In this document: positions 16,067-25,419 of the stretch, piece after piece | Position numbering within the stretch: the stretch's first letter is position 1 | How the letters are laid out: each line of letters opens with the position of its first letter | Origin: Aliidiomarina minuta | GTDB taxonomy: Bacteria; Pseudomonadota; Gammaproteobacteria; Enterobacterales; Alteromonadaceae | DNA length: 64,000 bases | Assembly (NCBI RefSeq): GCF_003987145.1 | Contig: NZ_PIPL01000001.1 | Location: forward strand, 806,001-870,000 | Direction of reading: 5' to 3' | Notes under the pieces: generated by a model | Databases searched by the model: none | What the model saw: only the letters and a program-made list of their open reading frames with translations | Told to the model about the DNA's origin: nothing | Position numbers and translations under genes: made by a program

Positions 16067-16288
16067 ATGGCTACCGGCAAGGTTAAATGGTTCAATAACT
16101 CTAAGGGTTTTGGATTCATTGAAAGCGAAACAAAAAGCGGCGACATTTTTGCGCACTACTCGACTATCGAAATGGAAGGCTACCGTACGCTGAAAGCAGG
16201 GCAGGAAGTTCAGTTTGACCTTGAAGAAGGTCCTAAAGGACTGCATGCCGTGCATATCGTACCTCATTCGACAGATATCAAGTCATAA
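16067..16288 (+). CDS. cspD: Cold-shock-like protein CspD
   Basis: A 73-residue single cold-shock domain. RNP1 (KGFGFI) and RNP2 (DIFAHYSTI) are intact. The YSTIEMEGYRTLKAGQ stretch and the divergent clpS neighbour identify it as CspD, which in E. coli is induced in stationary phase and inhibits replication by binding single-stranded DNA, rather than a cold-induced CspA. The role here is by homology. Confidence 0.93.
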   Translation: MATGKVKWFNNSKGFGFIESETKSGDIFAHYSTIEMEGYRTLKAGQEVQFDLEEGPKGLHAVHIVPHSTDIKS

Positions 16289-16309
16289 AGTGCCCCAAGC
16301 CAACTCATA

Positions 16310-16340
16310 AAATGCCAGCCCTCTTCAGGCTGGCATTTTT
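16310..16340. terminator. Terminator after cspD, possibly shared with ndpA
   Basis: AAATGCCAGCC (16310-16320), loop CTCTTCA and GGCTGGCATTT (16328-16338) are followed by two more Ts and an AT-rich stretch. A-rich DNA before the stem could make it work for the convergent ndpA as well. Confidence 0.87.
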
Positions 16341-16368
16341 ATTTGCTTATCTCAACTACCCACACCAC

Positions 16369-17430
16369 TCAACTATCTACACCATAAAAACGACGTAACT
16401 GATCACGTAAGTTAGGTGGTGTTCCGGTAACCGTCAAGGTATCTGTCTGCACATCATACTGCACCCGTTCACCTAACATGTTTTGTTCAAAAGCAAGGCT
16501 CAAGCCACCACCTTGCCCCTGAAACTTCATTAACTTACGTAAACTGGTACGATCCGCAGGAAACTCTTCTGCCAACTCAGACTCATTCTGCTGGGTAAAA
16601 GCACTGAATGAGGAAGTTGCACCCTGCCCGGTCAGGCGCTCATCCAAATCCGTTAACCGCACCTGCTCACCCTGTTGCCACTGCTCGCCACAATAGTCAT
16701 AAACTTCTTTGCGCACCGCACTGGCCTGTTCCGGTTCCAGTTCTTCAGACTTCACAAAATCATGCACTGACTGTACCAACTGCTCCGTTTCTTTCTTCGC
16801 GTTAACACGCTCAGCACAGCCTAAGAAATCGAGGAAAAAGTCAGCAACTTTGCGTCCTGTGCGACCTTTAATAAAAGAAATATAGTGGCTGTTACTAATA
16901 CCGGTCTGATAGTCACTTAAATTAATTCGCGCAGCTAACTGCACCTTACTGATATCAAGCTGAGATGAGCGGTCTACCGAAAGATCCGGCCCCACAGTCA
17001 CACCATCTTTCACCGGTAAGAAGCTCACCAACAGGTAATCATCGCCAGTTTGCTGGTAATTTGCCAGGAGTAAAAAACCCGCATCCAGGAACTGATAATG
17101 CTCCAGTTCATTTCTAAGTAGCCGTGCTACCTGTTGTGAAAAATCAACAAATTCAACTTCCTGTTTCAACCAGCCATTCAGCAGTTTAGGGAACTCTGGT
17201 TCAGGTATGCTTTCTTCACCTTCCTGTTCCTGAAATATGGGATCATCCGCAGCCACGAAACTGGCATAACCTTTCGCTGGTTTGGCGTTATATACCTGAG
17301 TTAATTCTTCCAATAACACTTCAACTTCCTGCTCCACGCCCAGGCTCTCTGGTGCCAGACGTAATCCGAAGTTACCCTCAGGGTCCTGAAAAACATGGTG
17401 AACAATACTGTTCTCAAGGCTTAATTTCAT
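16369..17430 (-). CDS. ndpA: Nucleoid-associated protein NdpA (YejK family)
   Basis: A 353-residue cytosolic protein of the NA37/YejK family. Family features are the N-terminus IVHHVFQDPEGNFGLRLAPE, the central ISNSHYISFIKGRTGRKVADFFLDFLGC and the C-terminal LRDQLRRFYG. E. coli YejK binds the nucleoid and topoisomerase IV. It is divergent from yejL-yejM, the order found in E. coli (yejK-yejL-yejM). Confidence 0.94.
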   Translation of the reverse strand: MKLSLENSIVHHVFQDPEGNFGLRLAPESLGVEQEVEVLLEELTQVYNAKPAKGYASFVAADDPIFQEQEGEESIPEPEFPKLLNGWLKQEVEFVDFSQQVARLLRNELEHYQFLDAGFLLLANYQQTGDDYLLVSFLPVKDGVTVGPDLSVDRSSQLDISKVQLAARINLSDYQTGISNSHYISFIKGRTGRKVADFFLDFLGCAERVNAKKETEQLVQSVHDFVKSEELEPEQASAVRKEVYDYCGEQWQQGEQVRLTDLDERLTGQGATSSFSAFTQQNESELAEEFPADRTSLRKLMKFQGQGGGLSLAFEQNMLGERVQYDVQTDTLTVTGTPPNLRDQLRRFYGVDS

Positions 17431-17502
17431 AATATGGGTCTATCCTGCACAACTGGTTATGATATTATCAGGCTATTCTATCACGTAGCTAGCGTAGCCT
17501 TT

Positions 17503-17727
17503 ATGCCCATTGTTTCAAAATATAGCCAACAACAGCAAGATCAGCTTTTAGAAGAAGTACTTGCTCCCCTTGAGAATAACCAGGTTCCTGTCGACCTTTG
17601 TATGATGACCCTGGGTAACGCGGTCAGCAACGTCATTAACCGCGGCATATCAGCCGATAAACGTGAAGCGGTTGCTGAACAATTCTCTCGCATCCTGCTA
17701 CAATCAGTGCAAAGTAGCAAAAAATAA
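17503..17727 (+). CDS. yejL: YejL family protein (DUF1414)
   Basis: A 74-residue protein of unknown function beginning MPIVSKYSQQQQDQLLEEVL, which aligns with E. coli YejL (MPQISRYS...). It contains the family pattern PVDLCMMTLGNAVSNVINRGI. A longer frame starting 23 codons upstream would add residues with no family counterpart, so the internal ATG is taken. It lies 11 nt before yejM, almost certainly in one operon. Confidence 0.9.
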   Translation: MPIVSKYSQQQQDQLLEEVLAPLENNQVPVDLCMMTLGNAVSNVINRGISADKREAVAEQFSRILLQSVQSSKK

Positions 17728-17738
17728 CAATAATTCTT

Positions 17739-19358
17739 ATGGGAAAACACCAGAAGCGCGACAGAATTGCTCGTCTGATCAGCTGGGGCCATTGGTTCAC
17801 ATTCAGCAACATAGTGCTGTGCCTGGTTATCGGGCTGTTATATATAGAAACTGCAGATGCCACAGGTAGCTTGCTGGGTAACCTGTATCTGTTTATCAAC
17901 TGGATTGGTCATTTCGCTTTTCTGCCGTTTGTCTTTTTTATTATCCTCTTGTTTCCGTTCTGTCTTATTCTTCCATACTCCCGAGTGTTAAGAGGTTTAG
18001 GTGCACTGGTCGCTTCCTTTGGTATCTTTATCCTCCTGTTTGATGCCTTCTTCTTCCGACAATACGGTTTTCACCTGAATACCTATTCGCTGGCGCAAAT
18101 GGCCCGCGACGCCGAAACTCTGTTTGCCGGTGCCAGTTTTGTTGGTCTGTTGGGTGTTATTTTTGGTTTTCTGCTGATTCTGATGCTGCAAGTGACGTTG
18201 GCCAACCTGACCTGGAAACGATTGGACAATATTCGCGATAATCACACTGGCGGCGCTATTACTGCAATACTGGTAAGTTGTTTTCTGGCTAGCCATATGA
18301 TCCACATCTGGGCCGATGCCACCTTATATACCCCTATTACACAACAGGATGACCTGTTGCCGTTATCCTACCCAACCACTGCTAAGAGTCTAATGGCAAG
18401 GCACGGTTGGATAACACCAGAAACCTATCAATCACAGCGTGACCGACTAACTGATGGCGAACAACTGCGTTTGCGATATCCACTGAGCTCACTTTTGTGT
18501 GCCAAACAGCCCCAGGCCCGCTCAACCTTAATTGTTGCTTTTGACCAGCTCACGCCAGCTCAGCAAATTCAGATGAATAATCAGGTGGCGGGTATACAGC
18601 CGTTAGCCAGACAAAGCATTAGTCACAGCGATGTTGAGGCGGCCGCTTTCCAATTGGTCTACAGCCTTCCTGATTTATATCAACAACAAGTAAAACAAGC
18701 TGAAATTGCTCCAGCCTATCAGGAAACCATGCATAACTTTGGCCATCAGATACATTTTTACCACAGTCTGCAATGGCCAATAGACCAGGCCCCCAGTGCT
18801 ATCCAGTCGCAGCTCGTACTGTGGCCGGAACAAAGCCCGGCAAGCCCGCACATGACCGTTATTTTTGCCACCCAGGGTGATTTTGAAGCCATGCTAACGG
18901 CTATCCGGGCTGCGCAACTGAATAACCAGCGTATTTTGATTACAGCACTGACCCCAGCAGCTGATTTGACCGAAGAACAGTCAGACTTTCCTGTCATAAG
19001 TCAGCAATTCACTGTACCCATGTGGAGCGCTAACATTGAAATGCCTGAGCATGAGTTCAGTCATATCAATGACATCATGCCAACAGCCCTGTCGGGGTTC
19101 ATGTCCTGCGCTGAAGACTTCGATACCTTTACGTCAGGCCGGGACTTAACGCGAGAAGTTGGTCGTTTACCCCGAGTTCAAAGTATCAATTCACGGATTT
19201 TTATATTTGAACAGCAACAGATCACGCTGCTCGACAGAAACGGGGAAATGGCAGTCTACAGCACCGAGGGCGAACTTAAGCCGGGTGCCACCCCTCCGAC
19301 CCCGGTTCTAATCCAAAGCTTGCAGGAACTGCAGCGCTTTAGCGCTCCAAATAACTAA
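17739..19358 (+). CDS. yejM: Inner-membrane LPS regulator YejM/PbgA/LapC, reduced periplasmic domain
   Basis: 539 residues against 586 in E. coli. Residues 1 to about 190 hold five membrane helices of the DUF3413 region, with the conserved stretch LFDAFFFRQYGFHLNTYSLA. The linker LPLSYPTTAKSLMARHGWIT and YPLSSL match E. coli. The sulfatase-like periplasmic domain is diverged and short: the family's opening VLLITVDGLN is TLIVAFDQLT here, and the middle of the fold is cut down. In E. coli this protein senses periplasmic LPS and controls LpxC turnover through LapB. Context (yejK, yejL, tRNA-Pro) supports orthology. Confidence 0.88.
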   Translation: MGKHQKRDRIARLISWGHWFTFSNIVLCLVIGLLYIETADATGSLLGNLYLFINWIGHFAFLPFVFFIILLFPFCLILPYSRVLRGLGALVASFGIFILLFDAFFFRQYGFHLNTYSLAQMARDAETLFAGASFVGLLGVIFGFLLILMLQVTLANLTWKRLDNIRDNHTGGAITAILVSCFLASHMIHIWADATLYTPITQQDDLLPLSYPTTAKSLMARHGWITPETYQSQRDRLTDGEQLRLRYPLSSLLCAKQPQARSTLIVAFDQLTPAQQIQMNNQVAGIQPLARQSISHSDVEAAAFQLVYSLPDLYQQQVKQAEIAPAYQETMHNFGHQIHFYHSLQWPIDQAPSAIQSQLVLWPEQSPASPHMTVIFATQGDFEAMLTAIRAAQLNNQRILITALTPAADLTEEQSDFPVISQQFTVPMWSANIEMPEHEFSHINDIMPTALSGFMSCAEDFDTFTSGRDLTREVGRLPRVQSINSRIFIFEQQQITLLDRNGEMAVYSTEGELKPGATPPTPVLIQSLQELQRFSAPNN

Positions 19359-19404
19359 AGTTGATGAGAAAGTAGGCAAACAGCCGCTAAACACAAACTG
19401 GCGC

Positions 19405-19432
19405 TTGTCTTTTTAACGGATTTCAGTAAGAT
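19405..19432 (+). promoter_or_regulatory. Likely tRNA-Pro promoter
   Basis: TTGTCT (19405-19410) and TAAGAT (19427-19432) are 16 nt apart, with the mature tRNA beginning 12 nt later. Confidence 0.5.
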
Positions 19433-19444
19433 ACCCAGCACGGT

Positions 19445-19521
19445 CGGCGTGTGGCGCAGCTTGGTAGCGCACTGTCATGGGGTGTCAGGGGTCGGAGGTT
19501 CAAATCCTCTCACGCCGACCA
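19445..19521 (+). tRNA. proL: tRNA-Pro(GGG)
   Basis: A 77-nt tRNA with an encoded CCA end. The acceptor stem is CGGCGTG (19445-19451) with CACGCCG, the discriminator is A, and the T arm GAGGTTCAAATCCTC is intact. The anticodon loop ATGGGGT gives anticodon GGG, reading CCC and CCU. The anticodon stem CTGTC/GTCAG has a T-T mismatch that E. coli proL also has. E. coli proL likewise follows yejM. Confidence 0.97.
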
Positions 19522-19524
19522 ATT

Positions 19525-19552
19525 AAAAACCTGCTTAAAAGCAGGTTTTTTT
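19525..19552 (+). terminator. Terminator after tRNA-Pro
   Basis: AAAAACCTGC (19525-19534), loop TTAAAA and GCAGGTTTTTTT begin three bases after the CCA end. Confidence 0.92.
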
Positions 19553-19695
19553 GTGTCTGGAATTTAGCCCCGACAACTTTCTTCATAGCTAACGCTGTTT
19601 ATACTGCATTCAGCGAATTGCTTTCAAAGAACAATCCAAGCTGCCAGGAATCACGTATTTAAAAACATTAGCAATAATTTATTTAGGGCAAGTGC

Positions 19696-20490
19696 ATGTT
19701 ACGCAAAGAGCAGAAAACAAGAGTGGTCGCTGGCGATGCTAAGCGCGAACAGGAACTGGCCCGTTTTGACCAGATGGCGCAAGCCTGGTGGGACCCTGAT
19801 GGCGCTTTCAAACATGTACTGGCTTTTAACGATGCCCGCCTGAAAATTATTTTACCCATGCTGCAGCAACACTTTAACGCCCCTCTTAGCGATAATGGTG
19901 AAGTTAATCTCAGCGGACTGCGTATATTAGACATAGGTTGTGGTGGTGGGCTTATCAGTGAGGCCCTTGCCCTTCATGGTGCCAGTGTCACTGGCATCGA
20001 TGGCAGTGACGTAAGTATCGAGGTTGCCAAAGCCCATGCCCGGCAGAGCAATGTGGAAGTTGATTATCAGCATAAGTTGGCTGAAGAGCTGGTGGATGAA
20101 GGCTGGTCAGCTTTTGATGTGGTTTTGAATACAGAAGTGATTGAGCATGTTGCAGATCAACAGGGATTAATCGACACCTGCTGCACCCTATGCAATGCAA
20201 AAGGGCTCATAGTCATGGCAACACTGAACCGCACATTAAAATCATGGTTGTTTGGTATCATTGGCGCTGAATACGTATTGCGGCTGTTACCTAAAGGAAC
20301 TCATGACTGGCGATACTTTGTGCGCCCTGGTGAGATGGCTGAAATGCTGGCAAAACATGACTTTAGCTTGCAAAGCTTGCATGGTCTGAGCTTCAATCCC
20401 TTCACTAAGCATTGGCGTGAAAGCGAAAACACTCAGGTGAATTATTTATTGAGTGCCAAAAATAACTCAGCACAGCTTAGAAGGCTGTAA
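19696..20490 (+). CDS. ubiG: Ubiquinone biosynthesis O-methyltransferase UbiG
   Basis: 264 residues. This SAM-dependent enzyme catalyses both O-methylations of ubiquinone biosynthesis. Motif I LDIGCGGGLISEALA, the acidic turn GIDGSDVSIEVAKAHA, NTEVIEHVADQ, and the substrate-region signature LNRTLKSWLFGIIGAEYVLRLLPKGTHDW are UbiG-specific. The N-terminal FDQMAQAWWDPDGAFKHVLAFN is also typical. The protein is about 20 residues longer than E. coli UbiG because of a basic N-terminus (RKEQKTRVVAGDAKREQ); a later start is possible but no other Met precedes the conserved part. Confidence 0.93.
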   Translation: MLRKEQKTRVVAGDAKREQELARFDQMAQAWWDPDGAFKHVLAFNDARLKIILPMLQQHFNAPLSDNGEVNLSGLRILDIGCGGGLISEALALHGASVTGIDGSDVSIEVAKAHARQSNVEVDYQHKLAEELVDEGWSAFDVVLNTEVIEHVADQQGLIDTCCTLCNAKGLIVMATLNRTLKSWLFGIIGAEYVLRLLPKGTHDWRYFVRPGEMAEMLAKHDFSLQSLHGLSFNPFTKHWRESENTQVNYLLSAKNNSAQLRRL

Positions 20491-20505
20491 AGACCCTCTA
20501 AGCTG
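20473..20505. other. Hairpin over the ubiG stop codon
   Basis: CAGCTTAGA (20473-20481) pairs perfectly with TCTAAGCTG (20497-20505), and the UbiG stop lies in the loop. There is no T-tract, so termination would be weak or Rho-assisted. It sits between the convergent ubiG and the S9 peptidase gene. Confidence 0.4.
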
Positions 20506-20515
20506 TATGAGTAAC

Positions 20516-22507
20516 TTAATCGAGTTCGCTACTTGCCAGCTCCGCTTCTTCACCGATATAGCGATTCAGAAAGTCTAGCATGCGCTCCCAGCGTTCGACG
20601 TTATTCTCAGGTTTGACAAAACCGTGTCCCTCACGCGATTTAACCAACCATTCATAAGGATGGTCTCGCTCCTCCAACGCGTCACGAAGACGGTTGGCAT
20701 GCTCAATGGGAACCCGCTCATCCCTGGCTCCATGAATAATAAAAACAGGGGCTTTTAATTCGTCAATTCGATGTAAAGGCGACTGCCCTTCCAATGCTTC
20801 CTGATCATTACCCAGGACAAGATTTAAGTAGTTCTGGCCAAATCCGGACTCAGGAATATCGCCTGCATCAAACATCAAGGGCAGATCATAAACTCCCACG
20901 AAACCAATAGCGCACTTATATAGCTCCGGCTCTCTTACTGCACTCATTAACGCCGCATAGCCACCGTAAGAGCCGCCATACACACAAACGCGCTCCTGAT
21001 TTACAGTTCCGCCTTCTATCAGGTGCATTACCCCATCGGTCATGTCATCAATCATGCTCGTGCCCCAGTTTCGGAAACCAGCTCTTAAAAACTCACCACC
21101 GAAACCTCCCGAACCACGGAAATTAGGCTGCAAAACAGCATACCCATGACTTGCCAATACTTTTGCATCACGGTCCATACTGCGAATACTGTCACGAACC
21201 CCGTGCGGGCCACCATGCGGTAGCATCACCAATGGCAAGTCTGAAGAAGCATTTACTGGCAGGGTTAATAACCCCTGAATTAACAATCCATCACGTGCTT
21301 CATAAGTTATGATTTCAGTCTGCGGCAATGCCTTTTCCGCCAACCAGGGACTACCTGTAAATAGATTTACGAGTTGGCCAGCCTCAATATCAAACAGATA
21401 AAACTGACGAATGTGATTTGCCGAACCTACTGACACCACCATCAGATTATCATCCCGGGTCGCCGACGTAATAGTTACTTGCTGATCGGGAAATGCCTGC
21501 TCCAAACCCTGATATGCCTGGCTGAAACTTACGTCTTCAATACCGCCAAAAAACACACTATCCAATACGTCGAATTCATAGGAAGCTCCGATAATCTCAT
21601 TAGCACGGCCTCCACGAAGACTGAATATAGGTGACAAATCAACGTAAGGATGGCTAACTAAAACTTCTTCCTCCCCCGTCTTCAAATCAAATAAAGACAG
21701 TGCAGTGGTGTCTTGCTGTAGTTGGCTAAGTGCATAAAGACTTTGATTGTCCTCGCTAAAAGCCAGGGGTTCAAAAGAATTCTGAAAGCTCACTTGACGC
21801 TGCAGTTCTTCCCAGTCGGCATCCGGTTCCGGACGGAAAAGAATGACATTCTCATTAACTTCAGCGCTGCTATCCATCCCTATGGCTACTCTCAGGTTTC
21901 CATCACGATCCGTTAACACACGAACCCCACTACCACGACCAGCTCGCAACGGCGCGCGATCCACAAGGCGTTTATGACCCGTATCCACGCGCATGCGGTA
22001 AACTTCCATAACAGGTTCACGACTTTCCCAGGAAAAACTTGAGATCAGCACCCTTAAGTCATCATTTGGCAACCAGTCCAGCACAGAAGTTGATGCACGA
22101 TCTCGTGATTCAGAACGTCGACCGGTCAGCATTACAGGCCGCGTACCATCGGCATTCATAGCATAAAGCTCGCCTGTTGGTCGCGCGCCTTCAAAAGTGC
22201 CTCGCTCACGAGCTACGTTAATAATCAGGCGTTCATCCGTTGCCCAGTTAAAGTCACTAATGGAATCATTACCTGTCAGTTCTGCATTTGACAGCGGCTC
22301 CATAGTTTCACGCTCAAGCACAGCGAGGCGCACTATTCCTTCGTCATCTCGATTAGTAAACGCCAGGTAAGTGCCATTAGGAGATATTTTCGCTGTTATT
22401 ATATGGGCGTGACGTGCGTAGTCTTCAAGTGTAGGCACAGCCTGCGTTTCCGCTGAAGCAGTACTGGTTATAAGCAGGCCGGCCAGTAAACTTAATATTC
22501 GTTTCAT
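20516..22507 (-). CDS. Exported S9 family prolyl-oligopeptidase-like peptidase
   Basis: 663 residues. A signal peptide (MKRILSLLAGLLITSTASA) directs export. Residues 30-390 form a TolB/WD40-like beta-propeller that limits access to short peptides. Residues 400-650 are the alpha/beta hydrolase with Ser513 (GGSYGGYAALM), Asp596 (HGARDERVP) and His628 (SREGHGFV). The oxyanion region MLPHGGPHG is present. The layout is that of acylaminoacyl/dipeptidyl S9C peptidases. It stands alone between ubiG and perM and fits a peptide-degrading marine lifestyle; the exact specificity cannot be read from sequence. Confidence 0.92.
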   Translation of the reverse strand: MKRILSLLAGLLITSTASAETQAVPTLEDYARHAHIITAKISPNGTYLAFTNRDDEGIVRLAVLERETMEPLSNAELTGNDSISDFNWATDERLIINVARERGTFEGARPTGELYAMNADGTRPVMLTGRRSESRDRASTSVLDWLPNDDLRVLISSFSWESREPVMEVYRMRVDTGHKRLVDRAPLRAGRGSGVRVLTDRDGNLRVAIGMDSSAEVNENVILFRPEPDADWEELQRQVSFQNSFEPLAFSEDNQSLYALSQLQQDTTALSLFDLKTGEEEVLVSHPYVDLSPIFSLRGGRANEIIGASYEFDVLDSVFFGGIEDVSFSQAYQGLEQAFPDQQVTITSATRDDNLMVVSVGSANHIRQFYLFDIEAGQLVNLFTGSPWLAEKALPQTEIITYEARDGLLIQGLLTLPVNASSDLPLVMLPHGGPHGVRDSIRSMDRDAKVLASHGYAVLQPNFRGSGGFGGEFLRAGFRNWGTSMIDDMTDGVMHLIEGGTVNQERVCVYGGSYGGYAALMSAVREPELYKCAIGFVGVYDLPLMFDAGDIPESGFGQNYLNLVLGNDQEALEGQSPLHRIDELKAPVFIIHGARDERVPIEHANRLRDALEERDHPYEWLVKSREGHGFVKPENNVERWERMLDFLNRYIGEEAELASSELD

Positions 22508-22648
22508 AAGGAACTTCCTTGTTAACGGTTTTATTTATAATGCCAAAGATACTACTGAACTTTGTTCTATAAATCCAGATTGAGATACGACGCTTTTTAA
22601 CAGAATATTGACATTAATTTAAGCTAAAGCCTAAATAGAAAGCATCTT

Positions 22649-23761
22649 TCACTTACCCGCTACTTCCGCTTCAGCGGCCGATTCGCGTTTTTCTTCTTCC
22701 TGTTCCTGTAGCTGACGTTGTTCTGAAAAAGCAGTAATCACCGCTTTTACCAGACTGGCCAGGGGTATAGCGAAGAAAACGCCCCAAAAACCCCAGAAAG
22801 CACCAAACACCAGCACTGCTGCAATGATATACACCGGGTGCAGACTGACCGCCTCGGAGAACAGTAAAGGCACCAGCAGATTGCCATCCAGCGCCTGAAT
22901 AATAAGGTATGCCGTAATTAACCAGAATAAGGTGCCAGAAATACCAAATTGAAACAGCCCGACTAACGCCAGCGGTACAGTAACTACCGCAGCACCGATG
23001 TAGGGGATTAATACAGAAAAACCAACCAGAGTTGCCATTAATGCCGCATAACGCAGGCCAAACAAGGTAAGCACTATATAAGTAACCACGCCGACAATGA
23101 CAATTTCCAACGCCTTACCTCGAATATAGTTGCGAGTTTGCACGTTCATTTCCCAGCCAACCTGAGAAATAAGACGCCGCTGAGCCGGCAGGATGCGGTT
23201 AAAATGCTCCAGCAGTATGTCTTTATCTTTCAACATAAAGAACACTAACAAGGGCACAATAATTACATAAATCAAAATAGTGAATACATTGACCAGCGAA
23301 GTTACTGACTGAGCCAGCAAAGTCTCACCAAAGCTTAATAACCGGTTGGTTATAGTTTCTGTAAATGCCTGTATTTGTTGCGGCTCAATAAATGCGGGGG
23401 CATACTCCTGTGCCTGGTCCATTAAATCATCCCAGGCCTGGGCTATTTGTGGCAGCTCTCTGATAAGATTAAAACTTTGTTCCCAGACAACAGGCACGAG
23501 GAAAATAGTCAGCAGTAACATCAGGGTGATGAAGGCGATAAAAACCACCATGGCCGCTATAGTGCGTCTGATACCCAGACGCCGCAAGCCACTCACAGGC
23601 CATTCGAGTAAATAGGCAAAAACAGCGGCGACCAGAAAAGGTGCGAGGATATTGCCCCAGAAGACAATCAAACTGAAACCAATTACCAATAAAATCGTCA
23701 GAGTTATGGTATTAGGGTCAGAAAAGCGACGTTGAAACCAATTTCGAATATAATCGAACAT
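22649..23761 (-). CDS. perM: PerM/AI-2E transporter family membrane protein
   Basis: A protein of 370 residues with about eight membrane helices, closely matching E. coli PerM along its length (FSVLIPYIGAAVVTVPLA, IIQALDGNLLVPLLFSEAVS, FGAFWGFWGVFFAIPLA). Function is uncertain: the family includes AI-2 exporters and Na+/H+ antiporters. A GTG 13 codons upstream gives a Cys-rich leader unlike the family; ATG at 23761 with AGGTG upstream gives MFDYIRNWFQRRFSDP, which aligns with PerM. It is divergent from bepA, as in E. coli. The C-terminus is a charged Glu/Ala tail. Confidence 0.9.
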   Translation of the reverse strand: MFDYIRNWFQRRFSDPNTITLTILLVIGFSLIVFWGNILAPFLVAAVFAYLLEWPVSGLRRLGIRRTIAAMVVFIAFITLMLLLTIFLVPVVWEQSFNLIRELPQIAQAWDDLMDQAQEYAPAFIEPQQIQAFTETITNRLLSFGETLLAQSVTSLVNVFTILIYVIIVPLLVFFMLKDKDILLEHFNRILPAQRRLISQVGWEMNVQTRNYIRGKALEIVIVGVVTYIVLTLFGLRYAALMATLVGFSVLIPYIGAAVVTVPLALVGLFQFGISGTLFWLITAYLIIQALDGNLLVPLLFSEAVSLHPVYIIAAVLVFGAFWGFWGVFFAIPLASLVKAVITAFSEQRQLQEQEEEKRESAAEAEVAGK

Positions 23762-23868
23762 AAGGCACCTGTTTAAAATCCAATAACTACATCTTAACAC
23801 CGAGCTATCGACATCAGCCAGTAACAGTCTTAGACTTTTACATGTTTTAAAGGGAATCGAAGATCTGC

Positions 23869-25350
23869 ATGGGTTTCAAACTAGCTTCAAAATTTATAGT
23901 CTTTGCTACGACTTATCTGCTGCTTATTCTGGTAACTATAGACCCAGTAAAAGCTAACCAACGCTCCGAGTTACCCACTATAGGTACCGCAGGTGCTGGC
24001 ACTATGTCTATCGATCGTGAGCGATTGCTGGGTGATTTTTATATACGTCAAATACGAGCCCAGGCTCCGTTGGCAGAGGACCCAGTGTTGCGAGAGTACC
24101 TCAGCGATTTAGGCAACCGCCTGGTGCTGCATGCCGATAATGTGCGTTTTCCGTTCCATTTTTTCTGGGTTCGCGACAGCAGTATCAACGCCTTTGCCTT
24201 TCTCGGTGGGCATGTAGGCATTCATACCGGTCTTATTGAAAATGCCGAAGATGAGTCCGAACTCGCCTCCGTCGTTGCGCATGAAATTGCGCATGTTACC
24301 CAGCGTCATATAGCCCGTAATATGGAGCGTATGAATGAAGCCGCTCCAGTATCTTTTGCACAAATAATCGGGGGTATAGTACTCGCGATGGCTAACCCGC
24401 AACTGGGCATGGCGGTCATGACCGGTAGCATAGCGGGTATTCAGCAGCGACAAATAAACTACACCCGTCAGTTTGAGATTGAAGCCGATCGATTTGGTAT
24501 GGCAACGCTAGCCAGAGCTGGCTTTGACCCCCATGGAGCCCCCCGCTTCTTTGGACGACTGGCTTCACGTTACCGTTATTCAACCCAGGTACCCCAGTAC
24601 CTGGTGACCCATCCACTACCAGAATCGCGCATCGCTGATACCCGAGAGCGGGCACAGCAACTGGGACAACCGAACCTGGAACCCTCGCTACAATTCGAGC
24701 TGGCAAAAGCCCGGGTCAAGGTACGTTATACCAATACCAGCGCCCGCAATGCATTAAGTCAGGCTCGTACTAACGAAGAACGGGCTAGTCACTCTAATAC
24801 TAAAGCAGCTGCGCGTTATGCTCAGGCGTTAGCGCTCTACGAATTAGAACGCCTTGCTGAAGCCGACAAAATTTTAATGGCACTGCATGAAGAAGACCGT
24901 CTGAATTTATTTTATATAGATACCATTACCGATACCTGGATAAAACAGGGGCGCTACGAAGAAATTGTCGAATTTCTGACTCAGGCCTATATACGACGTC
25001 CTAATAATCAGGTGTTAACACTTAACCTGGCTTTCGCTGCTAACGAAGCCCAGCAATATGACTTATCAGTGAAAATACTGAATGAATTTATTATGCGTAA
25101 CCGCGATGACCGGGTCGCTTACCAACTCCTGCAGGAAGCACATCAGGGAGCAGGCGATGCGGTGTCTATGCATGAAGCGCAGGCTGAGATATTCGCATTA
25201 ACCGGTAATTTTGAGCTGGCTATTGAGGAGTTGAACAACGCTCATAGCAAAGTAGCCGAAGACAGAACCTTGTCCCGTCAACGTATTCGCGGAAGAATCG
25301 AGCAAATGCGTAAATTAGAACGCGATCGTGAGCGCGTCATGCGCATGTAG
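23869..25350 (+). CDS. bepA: Periplasmic M48 metalloprotease/chaperone BepA
   Basis: 493 residues with an N-terminal export signal (about 1-29, cleavage near VKA-NQ). The zinc motif HEIAH is at 138-142, with a Glu ligand in EIEADRFG near 205 and the regulatory region VTHPLPESR near 247. Residues 270-490 are TPR-like helices. BepA promotes folding of LptD and BAM substrates and degrades stalled ones. The start Met is 17 nt from an AAAGGGAA site. The order perM <> bepA-yfgD matches E. coli. Confidence 0.94.
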   Translation: MGFKLASKFIVFATTYLLLILVTIDPVKANQRSELPTIGTAGAGTMSIDRERLLGDFYIRQIRAQAPLAEDPVLREYLSDLGNRLVLHADNVRFPFHFFWVRDSSINAFAFLGGHVGIHTGLIENAEDESELASVVAHEIAHVTQRHIARNMERMNEAAPVSFAQIIGGIVLAMANPQLGMAVMTGSIAGIQQRQINYTRQFEIEADRFGMATLARAGFDPHGAPRFFGRLASRYRYSTQVPQYLVTHPLPESRIADTRERAQQLGQPNLEPSLQFELAKARVKVRYTNTSARNALSQARTNEERASHSNTKAAARYAQALALYELERLAEADKILMALHEEDRLNLFYIDTITDTWIKQGRYEEIVEFLTQAYIRRPNNQVLTLNLAFAANEAQQYDLSVKILNEFIMRNRDDRVAYQLLQEAHQGAGDAVSMHEAQAEIFALTGNFELAIEELNNAHSKVAEDRTLSRQRIRGRIEQMRKLERDRERVMRM

Positions 25351-25419
25351 TATTCAGCTATGCGCTGAAATCAGTTACCATGCACCTCTCATTCGTACTG
25401 AACGGTCCGGAGACACCTT

